In this document: positions 9,889 through 20,045 of the stretch, in pieces | How the letters are laid out: every line of letters starts with the position of its first letter | Position numbering within the stretch: position 1 is the first letter of the stretch | Origin: an uncultured Bacteroidales bacterium | GTDB lineage: Bacteria; Bacteroidota; Bacteroidia; Bacteroidales; Paludibacteraceae | Reading direction: 5' to 3' | Assembly: GCA_902774185.1 (NCBI GenBank) | Contig: CACYHE010000003.1 | Location: 121,191-185,190, forward strand | Length of the DNA stretch: 64,000 bases | Made by a program: the position numbers and the translations under genes | Notes under the pieces: generated by a model | Seen by the model: the letters and a program-made list of their open reading frames with translations, nothing else | What the model was told of the DNA's origin: nothing | The model's database searches: none

Positions 9889-9948
9889 TTTACGATTTAT
9901 TCATTTACCATGTACCATTTATTTGGTCATTTAGATATTTAGTCATTT
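9889..9948. repeat. Degenerate tandem repeat (CATTTACC/GATTTA words)
   Basis: The whole 60-base gap between stop and next ATG consists of words such as ATTTACGATTTA, CATTTACCATGTACC and GTCATTTA. The same words recur at 35800-35835 and, reverse-complemented, at 49993-50062. Confidence 0.75.
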
Positions 9949-11817
9949 ATGAAAAAGGCGATATATCTCATAGTAGCGGCGATGATGGTTGCTTGTTGTC
10001 CGAAGCAGGATACGGCTTTAATATGTGCTGAAGCGGATATGCAGGTTTTTCCGTTCAGTGAGAACGGCATGAAGGTGACGAAACACCAGACGGTTAGTCC
10101 GGTAGAAGGTGTTGAGGGACTGGAGATTATTGAGACATACTTTGTGAACGAGGGAAAGCCTGTGACGGTGAAGGCCTATGAGTTATGCCGCACGCAGGTA
10201 GAGGCGAAAGATACGGTGGTATGGTCATTGCAGCCGAGTAGCACCAGTGCCCGTCTGGACTGGGTATTGCCGGTGACGGAAGGTTTTGAGAAGGAGAATT
10301 ATCTGGGTATGAATAACTCCGATTACGGAGGCGGTATTCCGATGGTGGACCTTTGGCAGCGTGACGGAGGTATCGCTATCGGTTTGTTCGAACCGGTGCT
10401 GCGAATGATCTCGATGCCGGTAGAATGGAAGCGCTACGACAATAAAGTGACGATGGCATTGCGGTATAATCTGCCAGAGCCGATCGAATTGGCGAAGGGA
10501 GATACCTTATATTGCTTCAAGGCTTTCCGTTATAACCACAAAGGCGATTATTTCAATGCGCTCCGTACGTTCAGCGACTATATGCAAGCAAACGAGGGTG
10601 TGGAGATGAGACCGTCTGAACCGGAGGCGTTTGAACCAGTTTGGTGCGCATGGGGCTACGGTCGTCCGTTTAAGATGAACATGGTGTTAGGTACGCTGGA
10701 CAAGGTAAAAGAACTCGGTTTCACTTGGGTGGATATCGATGACGGTTATCAGATTGCCGAAGGCGACTGGAATACGAATGAACTTTTCCCCGGAGGCGAC
10801 AAAGACATGCGCCATATTACGGACGAGGTTCACAAACGTGGTCTGAAAGCCAAATTATGGTGGGCTCCGCTGGCTGCAGATCCCGATACCAAACTTGTCA
10901 AAGAGCATCCGGAGATGTTGTTGCTTACCGAAGAGTGGGCACGCGAATATATCACATGGTGGGACAGTTGGTATCTGTCGCCGGTAAACCCGGAGGTGGA
11001 TAAATACACCACGGATTTGTTGAAGATGTTTTTGGACAGATGGGGTTTTGACGGATTGAAGATTGACGGTCAACATCTGAATTGCTGTCTGCCGGATTAT
11101 AACGAGTTGACGGGTTTGGAGAGTGCATGGGAGGCTCCGGAGCAGATGCCGACCTATTTCCGAAAAGTTTATGAGCAGGCACGTGCTATGAAACCGAATG
11201 CCGTTATTCAGGTTTGTCCGTGTGGTTGTGCGGTGAACTATTTCTTGGTTCCGGAGATTAACCAAGCGGTAGCTTCCGATCCGATGTCGTCCCGCCAAGT
11301 GCGAATGAAACGCAAGGCGTATGCAGCGATGGCCCCCGGGTTGGCATATTACGGAGACCACGTGGAGTTGACGGACAACGGCAATGATTTTGCTTCGCAG
11401 ATAGGTACGGGTTCGGTTATTGGAACGAAGTTCACGTGGCCCAAAGATAATCCGGACTGGGCAGAAGGTCCGTTCCTTCTGACGCCGGAGAAAGAAGCAT
11501 TGGTTCGCAAATGGATGAAGATTTTCAAGGAGAATAATCTGGCGCGTGGCGAATATCTGAATCTCTATACATGGGGATTTGATTATCCGGAGGCACATGT
11601 GATTCGTCAGAACGATGCCATGTATTATGCGTTCTATATCGATGATGATCCTGCATTTGACGGAACGCTGGAATTGCGCGGGTTGGATGCCAATAAGACC
11701 TATACGGCTATTGAGTACACGGCAGATGAACCGCGTTCATTTGAGGTGAATGGGGCAGATCCGAAGATAGAGGCGAATTTTGAACGGAGTTATCTGATTA
11801 AGGTAATTGAGAATTGA
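9949..11817 (+). CDS. Alpha-galactosidase-like glycoside hydrolase (clan GH-D), lipoprotein
   Basis: 622 residues. Signal peptide with lipobox (MVAC), then an N-terminal beta-sandwich (about 20-210), a catalytic TIM barrel (about 220-540) and a C-terminal beta domain. GH36/GH27-type catalytic motifs are visible: nucleophile D373 in GLKIDGQ and acid/base D444 in ASDPMSSRQ, plus WVDIDDGYQ and KLWWAPL. The expected reaction is release of alpha-linked galactose (or a related hexose) from oligosaccharides. As a lipoprotein next to SusC/SusD it probably acts at the outer membrane or in the periplasm. Exact specificity is inferred only to clan level. Confidence 0.88.
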   Translation: MKKAIYLIVAAMMVACCPKQDTALICAEADMQVFPFSENGMKVTKHQTVSPVEGVEGLEIIETYFVNEGKPVTVKAYELCRTQVEAKDTVVWSLQPSSTSARLDWVLPVTEGFEKENYLGMNNSDYGGGIPMVDLWQRDGGIAIGLFEPVLRMISMPVEWKRYDNKVTMALRYNLPEPIELAKGDTLYCFKAFRYNHKGDYFNALRTFSDYMQANEGVEMRPSEPEAFEPVWCAWGYGRPFKMNMVLGTLDKVKELGFTWVDIDDGYQIAEGDWNTNELFPGGDKDMRHITDEVHKRGLKAKLWWAPLAADPDTKLVKEHPEMLLLTEEWAREYITWWDSWYLSPVNPEVDKYTTDLLKMFLDRWGFDGLKIDGQHLNCCLPDYNELTGLESAWEAPEQMPTYFRKVYEQARAMKPNAVIQVCPCGCAVNYFLVPEINQAVASDPMSSRQVRMKRKAYAAMAPGLAYYGDHVELTDNGNDFASQIGTGSVIGTKFTWPKDNPDWAEGPFLLTPEKEALVRKWMKIFKENNLARGEYLNLYTWGFDYPEAHVIRQNDAMYYAFYIDDDPAFDGTLELRGLDANKTYTAIEYTADEPRSFEVNGADPKIEANFERSYLIKVIEN

Positions 11818-11840
11818 TAATTGACAATTGATAATTTAAC
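11809..11840. repeat. Degenerate tandem repeat (ATTGATAATTGACA units)
   Basis: AATTGATAATTGACAATTGA-type units span the end of the hydrolase gene and the gap before susC. Confidence 0.7.
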
Positions 11841-11856
11841 CAAAAATACTAATTAT

Positions 11857-14800
11857 ATGAAACGAATCCAAACAATCTTTTTTTGCTTGACGTTGGCATT
11901 GGCATCTTTTGCTGACATCAACGTAAAAGGTACGGTTATTGATGCTGACGGCTCAGAACCGTTGATTGGTGTGAGTATCCTTGTCAAAGGATCGACCGTT
12001 GGTACAGTAACTGACTTCGACGGTAATTTCGAGCTCACCGTGCCGGATAAGGCGACATTGCAATTGTCGTATATCGGCTACAAAACGATTGAACTGCGTG
12101 CTATCGAAAACATGCAGATTATCATGGAAACAGACGCTCAGCAGTTGCAGGAGGTTGTCTCCCTCGGTTATTCGGCAGTCAAGAAAGCCGAGTTGAGTTC
12201 TGCCGTAGTAACGGTTGACGCAGAGAAGTTGACGGACGTCACTACTTCTGATGTGGGCAATATGCTGCAAGGAAAGATAGCCGGTGTGCAGATCAGCAAT
12301 TCTACCGGTCAGCCCGGTGCCGGTGCACAAATCCGTATTCGCGGTACAGGTTCTATCACAGCAGCAGCTGATCCTGTTTATGTAGTAGATGGCGTTATGG
12401 GTGGTCAGTTCAACCCGAACGATGTAGAGAGTATCTCTGTATTGAAAGACGCCGGAGCAACCGGTATCTACGGTGCAGCGGCAGCCGGTGGTGTAATCGT
12501 TGTTACCACCAAGTCGGGTAAGCGTAATGAGAAACCGCGTATTAATGTACGCGCAACGGTAGGTTCTACTCAACCGCTCTTTGGTAATTTCGTTCAGATG
12601 CGTTCAGAGGAGTTGTTCGATTACCATAAGCAGATGTATAATGCCAAAGGTATCAAGGGTGATTTGTTCAATGCTCTTCGTCCGATCACTTTGCTGGAAG
12701 AGGACCATGATTGGCAGAACTATTTCTTCAAGAACGGTCTGACACAGAACTACTATGTTTCTATCTCCGGAGGTGGTCAGAAATTAGGTTACTATGCTTC
12801 TTTTGATTACTACAATCAGGAGGGTACATTCATCAAGACCGGTTTTGAGAAGTTCTCGGGTCGTTTGAACCTTAATGCCGAAGTTGCTAAGTGGCTTGAC
12901 ATACGCTTAAGTACTTATTTCGACAAATCGAGTTCGGAGAGTGAAGGTTCTTGGCGAATGATGAATGATGCTTACTATAAACTGCCGTGGGATGATCCGT
13001 ATGATAAAGACGGCAATCTGGTTTATATCGACAAATCCGTTCGTTCGGATAATGGTCAGGCATGGTATTCGCAGGATAAATGGAACGCATTGCATAACAC
13101 GCAATATGATTACTCGAAAGGTGGCGGTTTGGCAATGGGTGTAGATCTGCAATTGAATTTTCATATCACCGATTGGTTGACGTTCCAATCCAGCAACCGT
13201 TTTTCGCACAGTCACGGTAAATGGACGGCTTATGAAGATCCTCGTACCTATCACCCGGAATATCCGGACGGATATATGGAGGAGGATTTTGATCAGTCCA
13301 ACTCTTTCGGAACGACCAATATTTTGAAAGCCCAATACCAATGGGGAGCTCACTCTGTCAATGGTATGATCGGTCATGAGTATGGTGTTTGGAAGACCGA
13401 ATATACGACTACAGCCGGTACGGGTATGCCGAATGGTGTTGATGCTCTCAATGCAACTGTTCCGAATGATGTAACCGGTTACAACGTGCCGGGAGCAGGT
13501 TGGGCCGCATTCATCCAAGCCGGTTATGACTATGACAAACGCTATTTCATCAATGCAACGTTCCGTGCTGAGGCAAGTTCCATTTTTGCACCGGAGCACC
13601 GTGTGGGTTATTTCCCGTCTGTTGCAGCCAGCTGGTTGATCAGTAATGAGGCATTCATGAAGGATCAGAAAGTGGTTACTTTCCTCAAGTTGCGTGCAAG
13701 TTACGGTATCACGGGTAACAACAATATCCCGGCGTACAAGTACTTGGCTACATACGCGCTGAAGGAGAAGAGCCAGAACAAGACTACGGCTACCGCAACC
13801 CGTTTGAGTAACCCGAAATTATGTTGGGAGACCGCTAACATGGCTGCTATAGGTGTTGATTTGACGTTCATTGATCGTTTCGATATGTCTATTGACCTTT
13901 ACAACACGGACAATACGGGTCTGTTGCTGAATGTGCCGGTAGCACCTTCGACAGGATTCTTTGAGGTTACTCAGAACTCCGGTACTGTTCGTAACCAAGG
14001 TATCGAATACCGCTTGGACGCCCAAGTGCTGAAGATGAAAGATGTTCGTTGGGATATCGGATTCAATATCGGTTTCAACCGTAACCGTGTTACTTCGTTA
14101 CCGAACAACGAACCATTCCTGCAAAGTGCCAGTGCCGTTAACCAAGAGGTTAATGTAGGTCAGGATATCTACTCGTGGTATATGAAAGAGTGGGCAGGAG
14201 TTGACCCGGCTAACGGTGATCCGTTGTGGTATTTGTGGGATAAGGAAGCGAAGGACTACGTCTATGACGCAGCCGGCAACAAGATGACCACCAATGACTA
14301 TAACAAAGCCACCGAGCATGTGGTTGGTAAAGCGACTCCGATTTTCCAAGGTGGTTTGAGCACGCAAGTAAGTTGGAAGGGTTTGAGCTTGAGCATCAAT
14401 ACCAACTTCACCTATGGCAATAAGGTATTTAACTACACGCGTGTTGCCGGTGATGCGGACGGAGCTATCTTAGGTATCAGCCAATATTCCATCAAGGATT
14501 CCAAACTCGGATGGAATCGTTGGGAGAAACCGGGTGACGAGGCTACTCACCCGAAGGGTGTATTGAACGGAAACAAGGGATCGAATAACATCTCCTCTCG
14601 TTATCTGGAGGATGGTTCATTCTTCCGTCTGAAGAATATTACCATCAGTTACGACTTCTGCGCTACGCTTATTCCGAAGAAATACATGAGCAAGTGCCGT
14701 GTCTTCATCTCGGCAGACAATATTGCCACAGCGACCAAGTTCTCAGGTATGGATCCGGAGGTAAGTATCACGACATCTACCTACTCGTTGGCAGGTATGT

Positions 14801-14859
14801 ATGCGGATCAGTATCCGGTAGCCCGTAATATTGTGGGAGGTATTGAGATTGAGTTCTAA
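11857..14859 (+). CDS. susC-like: SusC/RagA-type TonB-dependent outer-membrane transporter
   Basis: 1000 residues from the ATG at 11857; the upstream frame adds only repeat-derived residues before a normal signal peptide. Order: signal peptide (1-20), carboxypeptidase-D regulatory-like domain (about 23-95; GTVIDADGSEPLIGVSI), TonB plug (about 115-230; RIRGTGSITAAADPVYVVDG, SISVLKDAGATGIYGAAA), then a 22-strand barrel ending in GGIEIEF with a terminal aromatic. It imports glycan fragments captured by its SusD partner. Length and order are normal for the family. The following susD gene is 42 bases downstream. Confidence 0.97.
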   Translation: MKRIQTIFFCLTLALASFADINVKGTVIDADGSEPLIGVSILVKGSTVGTVTDFDGNFELTVPDKATLQLSYIGYKTIELRAIENMQIIMETDAQQLQEVVSLGYSAVKKAELSSAVVTVDAEKLTDVTTSDVGNMLQGKIAGVQISNSTGQPGAGAQIRIRGTGSITAAADPVYVVDGVMGGQFNPNDVESISVLKDAGATGIYGAAAAGGVIVVTTKSGKRNEKPRINVRATVGSTQPLFGNFVQMRSEELFDYHKQMYNAKGIKGDLFNALRPITLLEEDHDWQNYFFKNGLTQNYYVSISGGGQKLGYYASFDYYNQEGTFIKTGFEKFSGRLNLNAEVAKWLDIRLSTYFDKSSSESEGSWRMMNDAYYKLPWDDPYDKDGNLVYIDKSVRSDNGQAWYSQDKWNALHNTQYDYSKGGGLAMGVDLQLNFHITDWLTFQSSNRFSHSHGKWTAYEDPRTYHPEYPDGYMEEDFDQSNSFGTTNILKAQYQWGAHSVNGMIGHEYGVWKTEYTTTAGTGMPNGVDALNATVPNDVTGYNVPGAGWAAFIQAGYDYDKRYFINATFRAEASSIFAPEHRVGYFPSVAASWLISNEAFMKDQKVVTFLKLRASYGITGNNNIPAYKYLATYALKEKSQNKTTATATRLSNPKLCWETANMAAIGVDLTFIDRFDMSIDLYNTDNTGLLLNVPVAPSTGFFEVTQNSGTVRNQGIEYRLDAQVLKMKDVRWDIGFNIGFNRNRVTSLPNNEPFLQSASAVNQEVNVGQDIYSWYMKEWAGVDPANGDPLWYLWDKEAKDYVYDAAGNKMTTNDYNKATEHVVGKATPIFQGGLSTQVSWKGLSLSINTNFTYGNKVFNYTRVAGDADGAILGISQYSIKDSKLGWNRWEKPGDEATHPKGVLNGNKGSNNISSRYLEDGSFFRLKNITISYDFCATLIPKKYMSKCRVFISADNIATATKFSGMDPEVSITTSTYSLAGMYADQYPVARNIVGGIEIEF

Positions 14860-14861
14860 TG

Positions 14862-14892
14862 GATGTGGAATGTTTAATGTGTAATGTTTAAA
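14862..14892. repeat. Degenerate tandem repeat (AATGTTTAATGTG units)
   Basis: GGAATGTTTAATGTGTAATG-type units fill the gap between the susC stop and the susD start at 14902. Confidence 0.65.
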
Positions 14893-14901
14893 TTGAGAAT
14901 T

Positions 14902-16599
14902 ATGAAAACAAAAGCATTATATTTAACCGTAGCACTCGGAATGATGCTCGGTTTCGCAAGTTGCGATCTCAACTATTATCCCTCGGATGAGTTGAACGCC
15001 AATGTGCTGTTGTCTGATCCGGCAGGTGCGGAATATATTGTGGACGGATGCTATGCGATGCTCAAGAACGAATATGAGTATATCGAGTACGCTTCCAGCA
15101 ATTCTTACGTACGCCACTATATGCAGATGGCAGAGTTCCCCGGAGATAACACGACCTTGGCTAACCGTACTACGGATCCTTTGTTCCAGGCTACCTGTTA
15201 TAAGATGACCGACAACCTCAAGAACGTAGGTTTATTCTGGTGGATCGGTTACCGCGTTATCTTCTCGGCGAACACCGTTATTGAGGGTTATGCAGAAGGA
15301 CAGAATGCCGAATGTGACCAATTGATCGGAGAGGCCTATTTCCTTCGTGCCATGTGTCATTTCCAGATGGCGACCATCTTCTCTAAACCGTACGTTCTTG
15401 GTCGTGATAACTTAAGTGTTGTACTTCGTACAAGTACCAATACGAGCGAGACTCATCGTGCTACAGTCGGTGAGGTGTACGATCAAGTGGTAGCGGACCT
15501 TTGGAAAGCATCGGAGTTGATGAAGAAGTCTCGTGGCAATGCCGGTTATGCATGCAAAGATGCAGCTCTTGGTTTGTTGAGCCGTGTATATCTATATGAG
15601 GAGAAGAATGACTCCGTATTGTATGTGATTGACCAAATGGGTGATCCGACGACGCATCTTGATCCGGACTACGAGCACTATTTCGCCAATGCGCTGAAGA
15701 GCAAAGAGAGTTTGTTCTGCGTGGCACATACCACTCTGGAGAACCGTGGTCAAGCCAGCATCGGTAGTATGTACAACGGTGACGGTGGCGGATGGGCAGA
15801 AGTATATTGCTCGGATCCGTTGCTGAACCTCTATGAGCGCTATCCGATGGATATTCGCTATACTGGATATATCAAACCTCAGTATGCAGCGGATAACAAG
15901 GATCAGGTTTATTTTGCCATTCCGGATGAGGAAACGGGTTCCAGTACCTATCTTTGGGCGGATCTTAAGACGGAAGCAAGCACCGGTAACAGATATTGCA
16001 TGATAGAAGGTAGTAAATACACCATTTCTGAAGAGAAAGTGAACGGTAAGGGTGAGATAGACGCAAATGGCGAATATACGCAGTATTACATTACCTACAA
16101 GGGTGAAAAATACAATGCGCGTCTTACCAAAAATATGGTTAAGTACACGACGATCTTGTCGCCGAACTACTGGGTAACCAAATTCGGTTATCAAGACGGT
16201 CTGCCTCAATTGTCTTCTCCAGTCTTCCTGCGTTGGGGTGAGGTGGTACTGAACCGTGCTGAGGCTGAAGCGAAGTTAGGTCAGTATGCAGCTGCTATCA
16301 GTGATGTCAACGCACTTCGTACGCGTGCAGGTATTCCGACGGAAGGTTTGTTTGAGTATGGCACCAAGATGCACGGCTATGACAATGTGCTGGATATCGT
16401 ACTGGATGAGCGCCGCATGGAGCTGGCATTCGAAGGACACCGTATGTTCGATGTCTATCGTAACCGCCGCAACATGGATCGTCAATTCGGAGGTGTTCAA
16501 CCGTGGGAGATTGTCAAGTACACGGATGACAAGATCCAATTCCCGATTCCTTACGGAGAGACATCCGTAAGTCATATACCGCAGAATCCCGGTTATTAA
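14902..16599 (+). CDS. susD-like: SusD/RagB-type glycan-binding lipoprotein
   Basis: 565 residues. The start at 14902 gives a standard lipoprotein signal (GFASC); the residues upstream come from repeat DNA. The N-terminal SusD-like and C-terminal RagB domains are recognisable (YIVDGCYAMLKNEYEY; QLIGEAYFLRAMCHFQMA; the closing VLDIVLDERRMELAFEGHRMFDVYRN). It forms the lid of the SusC transporter and binds the glycan at the cell surface. It lies directly after susC, in the normal order. Confidence 0.97.
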   Translation: MKTKALYLTVALGMMLGFASCDLNYYPSDELNANVLLSDPAGAEYIVDGCYAMLKNEYEYIEYASSNSYVRHYMQMAEFPGDNTTLANRTTDPLFQATCYKMTDNLKNVGLFWWIGYRVIFSANTVIEGYAEGQNAECDQLIGEAYFLRAMCHFQMATIFSKPYVLGRDNLSVVLRTSTNTSETHRATVGEVYDQVVADLWKASELMKKSRGNAGYACKDAALGLLSRVYLYEEKNDSVLYVIDQMGDPTTHLDPDYEHYFANALKSKESLFCVAHTTLENRGQASIGSMYNGDGGGWAEVYCSDPLLNLYERYPMDIRYTGYIKPQYAADNKDQVYFAIPDEETGSSTYLWADLKTEASTGNRYCMIEGSKYTISEEKVNGKGEIDANGEYTQYYITYKGEKYNARLTKNMVKYTTILSPNYWVTKFGYQDGLPQLSSPVFLRWGEVVLNRAEAEAKLGQYAAAISDVNALRTRAGIPTEGLFEYGTKMHGYDNVLDIVLDERRMELAFEGHRMFDVYRNRRNMDRQFGGVQPWEIVKYTDDKIQFPIPYGETSVSHIPQNPGY

Positions 16600-16632
16600 T
16601 TCAAACCGCGATTAATAATAAAACGTTTTATT
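16594..16632 (+). promoter_or_regulatory. A/T inverted repeats between susD and the PKD lipoprotein gene
   Basis: TTATTAAT pairs with ATTAATAA across a short loop, followed directly by the 16-base palindrome AATAAAACGTTTTATT at 16617-16632. Such hairpins could set the downstream gene's mRNA level; function inferred only. Confidence 0.4.
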
Positions 16633-16656
16633 AATTAATTTAATTTTTCTAACACA

Positions 16657-17628
16657 ATGAAAAAATGCTTTATTTTCGCAAGTATTATTGCTGCAGTAGC
16701 ATTACTTGCAACCTCTTGTAAATCGAAGGGTGACGCGCCGACCGCACGTTTCGGCTACACTTCGAATGAGCTTGAAGTAACCTTCGTTAACCTTTCGAAG
16801 GATGCTACGTCCTATTTATGGGACTTTGGTGACGGTTCTGCAACCGACACAGCCACAGCTCCTGTTCACGTTTATCCGTCTTACGGCGATTATACCGTTA
16901 AGTTGGTGGCTAAGAATGCTGCCGGTGAGGCTGTTTATACCGACGAAGTATCGCTGGTTAAGCGTATCATCGCTATCGATGGTGACTTCTCCGATTGGGA
17001 GGCTATTGACGATATCGTTGCTAAAGTAGAAGCAGACGAGCGCGCAGCAGAAGACTATTTCTACAACGCCAAGTTCGTTCGTGACGGTCAATTCATCTAT
17101 TTCTATTTGGAGTTTGATGGTGCGAAAGAAGATTGGGATGTAGTTATCGACGAGGAGACTGGCGATACGGAAATCCAGCACGACTATGCTGTTAAGCATA
17201 TGTCTTTGTGGCTCAACTTGGACGATGCTCTGGGTTGCGACATTTGGTGGTGGGCAGCCGGTGCGCACATTGACTTCTTGATTGAAGGCAGTTTCGAGGA
17301 TAAATTCGAAGGTGCAACCGTTTATCAGACTCCGGAACAGCTGAATGGTGGTGATAACACTGATTGGGAATGGACTGAAACCGGTATCGCCGGCGCCGTT
17401 TCTTCTTGCGAGGCAAAGATTTTGGAGAACAATCATATGGCTATCGAAGGTAAGATCATGACGATTTTGTTCCCGATTCAACAAGGAGAGTTGGTTACGA
17501 TGGGTATCGGTGCATTGGCTCCGGATTGGGGAACCTATACCGGTCGTCTGCCGCAGACTACGATGGAGGATGGCGGTACCGAGACACTGGGTGCCTTGAT
17601 CGAAGTTCCTCTAGTAGAGGCTGAATAA
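16657..17628 (+). CDS. PKD-domain surface lipoprotein, probable glycan-binding protein
   Basis: 323 residues with a lipobox (LLATSC). A PKD domain (about 30-105; SYLWDFGDGS and YPSYGDYTVKL) is followed by a beta-sandwich domain (about 108-323; IDGDFSDWEAI, YFYLEFDGAKEDWDV) resembling family-9-type carbohydrate-binding domains. Its place directly after SusD is where surface glycan-binding proteins are encoded in these loci, so that role is likely. The gene ends at a terminator. Ligand unknown. Confidence 0.8.
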   Translation: MKKCFIFASIIAAVALLATSCKSKGDAPTARFGYTSNELEVTFVNLSKDATSYLWDFGDGSATDTATAPVHVYPSYGDYTVKLVAKNAAGEAVYTDEVSLVKRIIAIDGDFSDWEAIDDIVAKVEADERAAEDYFYNAKFVRDGQFIYFYLEFDGAKEDWDVVIDEETGDTEIQHDYAVKHMSLWLNLDDALGCDIWWWAAGAHIDFLIEGSFEDKFEGATVYQTPEQLNGGDNTDWEWTETGIAGAVSSCEAKILENNHMAIEGKIMTILFPIQQGELVTMGIGALAPDWGTYTGRLPQTTMEDGGTETLGALIEVPLVEAE

Positions 17629-17642
17629 TACTGTTTAATACT

Positions 17643-17682
17643 AACGGGAACCGTTCCATACGGGGCGGTTTCCCGTTGGTTT
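17643..17682 (+). terminator. Intrinsic terminator after the PKD lipoprotein gene
   Basis: AACGGGAAACC-type arm pairs with CGGTTTCCCGTT (one bulge) followed by GGTTTTATTT. It separates the SusCD part from the following DUF4874 gene. Confidence 0.75.
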
Positions 17683-17718
17683 TATTTATCATTTTTATAC
17701 CCTTTAAATACTTGCACT

Positions 17719-19086
17719 ATGCGTCATATCCATTTGTTTATATTATTGTTGGCATGCTCATTTGCGGCATGTACCGATCCTGATGTTAAGACCGATAATT
17801 TGCACCACGAATCATTAAAGGCAAGTTATGAACTTTTCCCCAATCCCGAGCGTGGTTTTCATCATTTTAAGGAATATTTCTGTCCGATTCCGACTCCGCT
17901 CAATGCCGGATCGGTTCAGACGATTTATGATTTGGGTTACACCCTTATCCTAACCAACTATTACCTGACTGACTATATGGATGCTCCTATTCCTGAGGAG
18001 TATCTGGATGTTATTCGTCAAAACATGCAGGCGCTGCGTGAAGGCGGCTGTAAATGTATTCTTCGTTTTGCCTATACGAATTCGGACAAGAAGCAACCTT
18101 ACGAAGCGCCTCTTGAGACGATTTTACTACATATATCCCAAATTAAGCCTATTCTTCAGGAGAATGCGGATGTCATCTATGTGATGGAAGCCGGATTTAT
18201 CGGGGCATGGGGCGAGTGGTACTATACCACCCATTTCAAACAAAACCCGCAAACGGATGCGGACTACGCACCTCGTCGTGAAGTGTTGGATGCCTTGCTG
18301 GATGCACTGCCAGCAGAGCGTCAGATATGCGTTCGTACGCCGAAGTTCAAAATGCGTTGTTACGGATGGACTTTACAAGATACTTTGACACGTGCGGAGG
18401 CATTCGCCAATACGGCTAAGGCTCGTTTGGCTTCTCATGATGATGCCTTTATGGCCAATACTTCCGATATGGGTACGTTCAAGACGGTGGCTGACCGCCA
18501 GTATTGGGAGGCGGAGACGAAGTACACTATTTACGGCGGAGAGTCCAACCAACCGGGTTCGTATGCCAATTGTGACAATACGACGGCTCAGATGCAGGCG
18601 ATGCATATGTCGTATCTGAATATCAGTTACCACAAGACGGTGATTGCCCGTTGGCAGAGCGGCGGTTGTCTGGATGACATGCGTCGTCTGTTAGGTTACC
18701 GTTTGGTGGGTACGGATGTGGCTACCACCATGACGCCGAAAGCAGGCGAGGAATTGAAAGTGGTGATTACGTTGCAGAACGAAGGTTTTGCTGCGCCGAA
18801 AAATCCGCGTGACGTACGCGTGTTGCTGATCAGCAAGGCAGATCCGAAAAACGTGCTGTCCTTTACACCGAACTGTGATCCGCGTCTCTGGGGACCGGAA
18901 GGCGAGCATAAGGTGGAAGCTTCTTTTAGACCGAAAGTTGCTGGTGAATATGACGTATGTCTGTACATGCCGGATCCCAAACCGACCTTGGCAAACGACC
19001 CGCGTTATGCGATTCGTATGGCGAATGAGAATTGTTGGGATAAAGAAACCGGTTATAACTATCTGACAACCGTAAAAGTAGAATAA
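17719..19086 (+). CDS. DUF4874/DUF4832 lipoprotein
   Basis: 455 residues with a lipobox (SFAAC). Residues about 35-200 match the DUF4874 signature (NPERGFHHFKEY, then VMEAGFIGAWGEWYYT), a TIM-barrel-like half resembling glycoside hydrolases of the GH-A type. Residues about 205-455 correspond to DUF4832, ending in a beta-sandwich. The pair is found in secreted carbohydrate-active proteins, but no reaction is established that I know of. It overlaps the expression unit of the EamA permease (1 base between stop and next ATG), so the two are probably co-expressed. Confidence 0.8.
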   Translation: MRHIHLFILLLACSFAACTDPDVKTDNLHHESLKASYELFPNPERGFHHFKEYFCPIPTPLNAGSVQTIYDLGYTLILTNYYLTDYMDAPIPEEYLDVIRQNMQALREGGCKCILRFAYTNSDKKQPYEAPLETILLHISQIKPILQENADVIYVMEAGFIGAWGEWYYTTHFKQNPQTDADYAPRREVLDALLDALPAERQICVRTPKFKMRCYGWTLQDTLTRAEAFANTAKARLASHDDAFMANTSDMGTFKTVADRQYWEAETKYTIYGGESNQPGSYANCDNTTAQMQAMHMSYLNISYHKTVIARWQSGGCLDDMRRLLGYRLVGTDVATTMTPKAGEELKVVITLQNEGFAAPKNPRDVRVLLISKADPKNVLSFTPNCDPRLWGPEGEHKVEASFRPKVAGEYDVCLYMPDPKPTLANDPRYAIRMANENCWDKETGYNYLTTVKVE

Positions 19087-19087
19087 T

Positions 19088-20005
19088 ATGAAAAACAAAT
19101 TGTGGCTTGTGTTTATCCTCGTCACCATCGCTACATGGGGTGTATGGGGAACATTCTCGGATTTCCAGATCAAGAACGGTTTGCCGATGATTGCGGAGCA
19201 ATACGGCATTCCGGAAGGAACACCGGTTATCCCGGACAGTATTGTCTATATCGTTTGGGCGCTAACGATGGTGCCGTGTGCTATAGTAGCGCTAATTATC
19301 AATAAGGGCAAATTCCAGCATGATTGGAAATCGATGTTGTTGGGTTGCACGGTCGGTTTGTTGGGTGCCGGTGGTCAGTTGGTGCTCTTCAAGGCATTGA
19401 CTATGGGACCGTCTTATATCATATTCCCCTTCATCGCGATGTCGCCTGTGATTGTTATTACACTTGCCTCGATTTTTTTGAAAGAGAAAGCCACCAAATG
19501 GCAGGTTGCCGGTATTATTGTCGCCTTGGCGGCTATCTTGCTGTTGTCGCAGGAATCGAATAAGAGCGGTTCTGTGGATGGCTGGGTATGGATCGTTTTG
19601 GCTTGTCTGGTGTTACTGGCATGGGGTATCCAAGGCTTCTTTATGAAGTTTGCGAATAACACGATGGATGCGGAGTCAATCTTCGTATGGATGGCTATCA
19701 GCGGTTTAGTGCTTATTCCGGTAGCCTGGTTTATGAACGATGATGCGGCTATTTTTATGCAACAGGAATACGCTTTGCAACAGGGAGGTGTGGCATTTGG
19801 TATTCAGATTCTGAATTCGATAGGTGCGCTGACGCTGGTGTATGCTTATCGTCACGGTAAGGCGGTGATCGTGTCTCCGATGGAGGGCTTGTCGCCGATG
19901 GTGACGGTGTTACTGTCGCTCGTCGTGTTCAGTGTGATACCGAATCCGTTCCAGATTGCCGGTATTGTTTGTGCTGCGTTTGCAATGTATGCGTTGTCCA
20001 GATAA
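19088..20005 (+). CDS. EamA/DMT-superfamily inner-membrane permease
   Basis: 305 residues with about ten hydrophobic helices and two EamA repeats (first half to about 155, second half from about 165). Motifs typical of the family include GGQLVLFKALTMGPSYIIFP and VSPMEGLSPMVTVLLS at the ends of the halves. The substrate is probably a small metabolite or sugar; context points to a product of the glycan locus. One base separates it from the preceding stop. Confidence 0.85.
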   Translation: MKNKLWLVFILVTIATWGVWGTFSDFQIKNGLPMIAEQYGIPEGTPVIPDSIVYIVWALTMVPCAIVALIINKGKFQHDWKSMLLGCTVGLLGAGGQLVLFKALTMGPSYIIFPFIAMSPVIVITLASIFLKEKATKWQVAGIIVALAAILLLSQESNKSGSVDGWVWIVLACLVLLAWGIQGFFMKFANNTMDAESIFVWMAISGLVLIPVAWFMNDDAAIFMQQEYALQQGGVAFGIQILNSIGALTLVYAYRHGKAVIVSPMEGLSPMVTVLLSLVVFSVIPNPFQIAGIVCAAFAMYALSR

Positions 20006-20045
20006 GATGGAAGGTGAAAATTGAAAAAGGGAAAGGAATACGGCT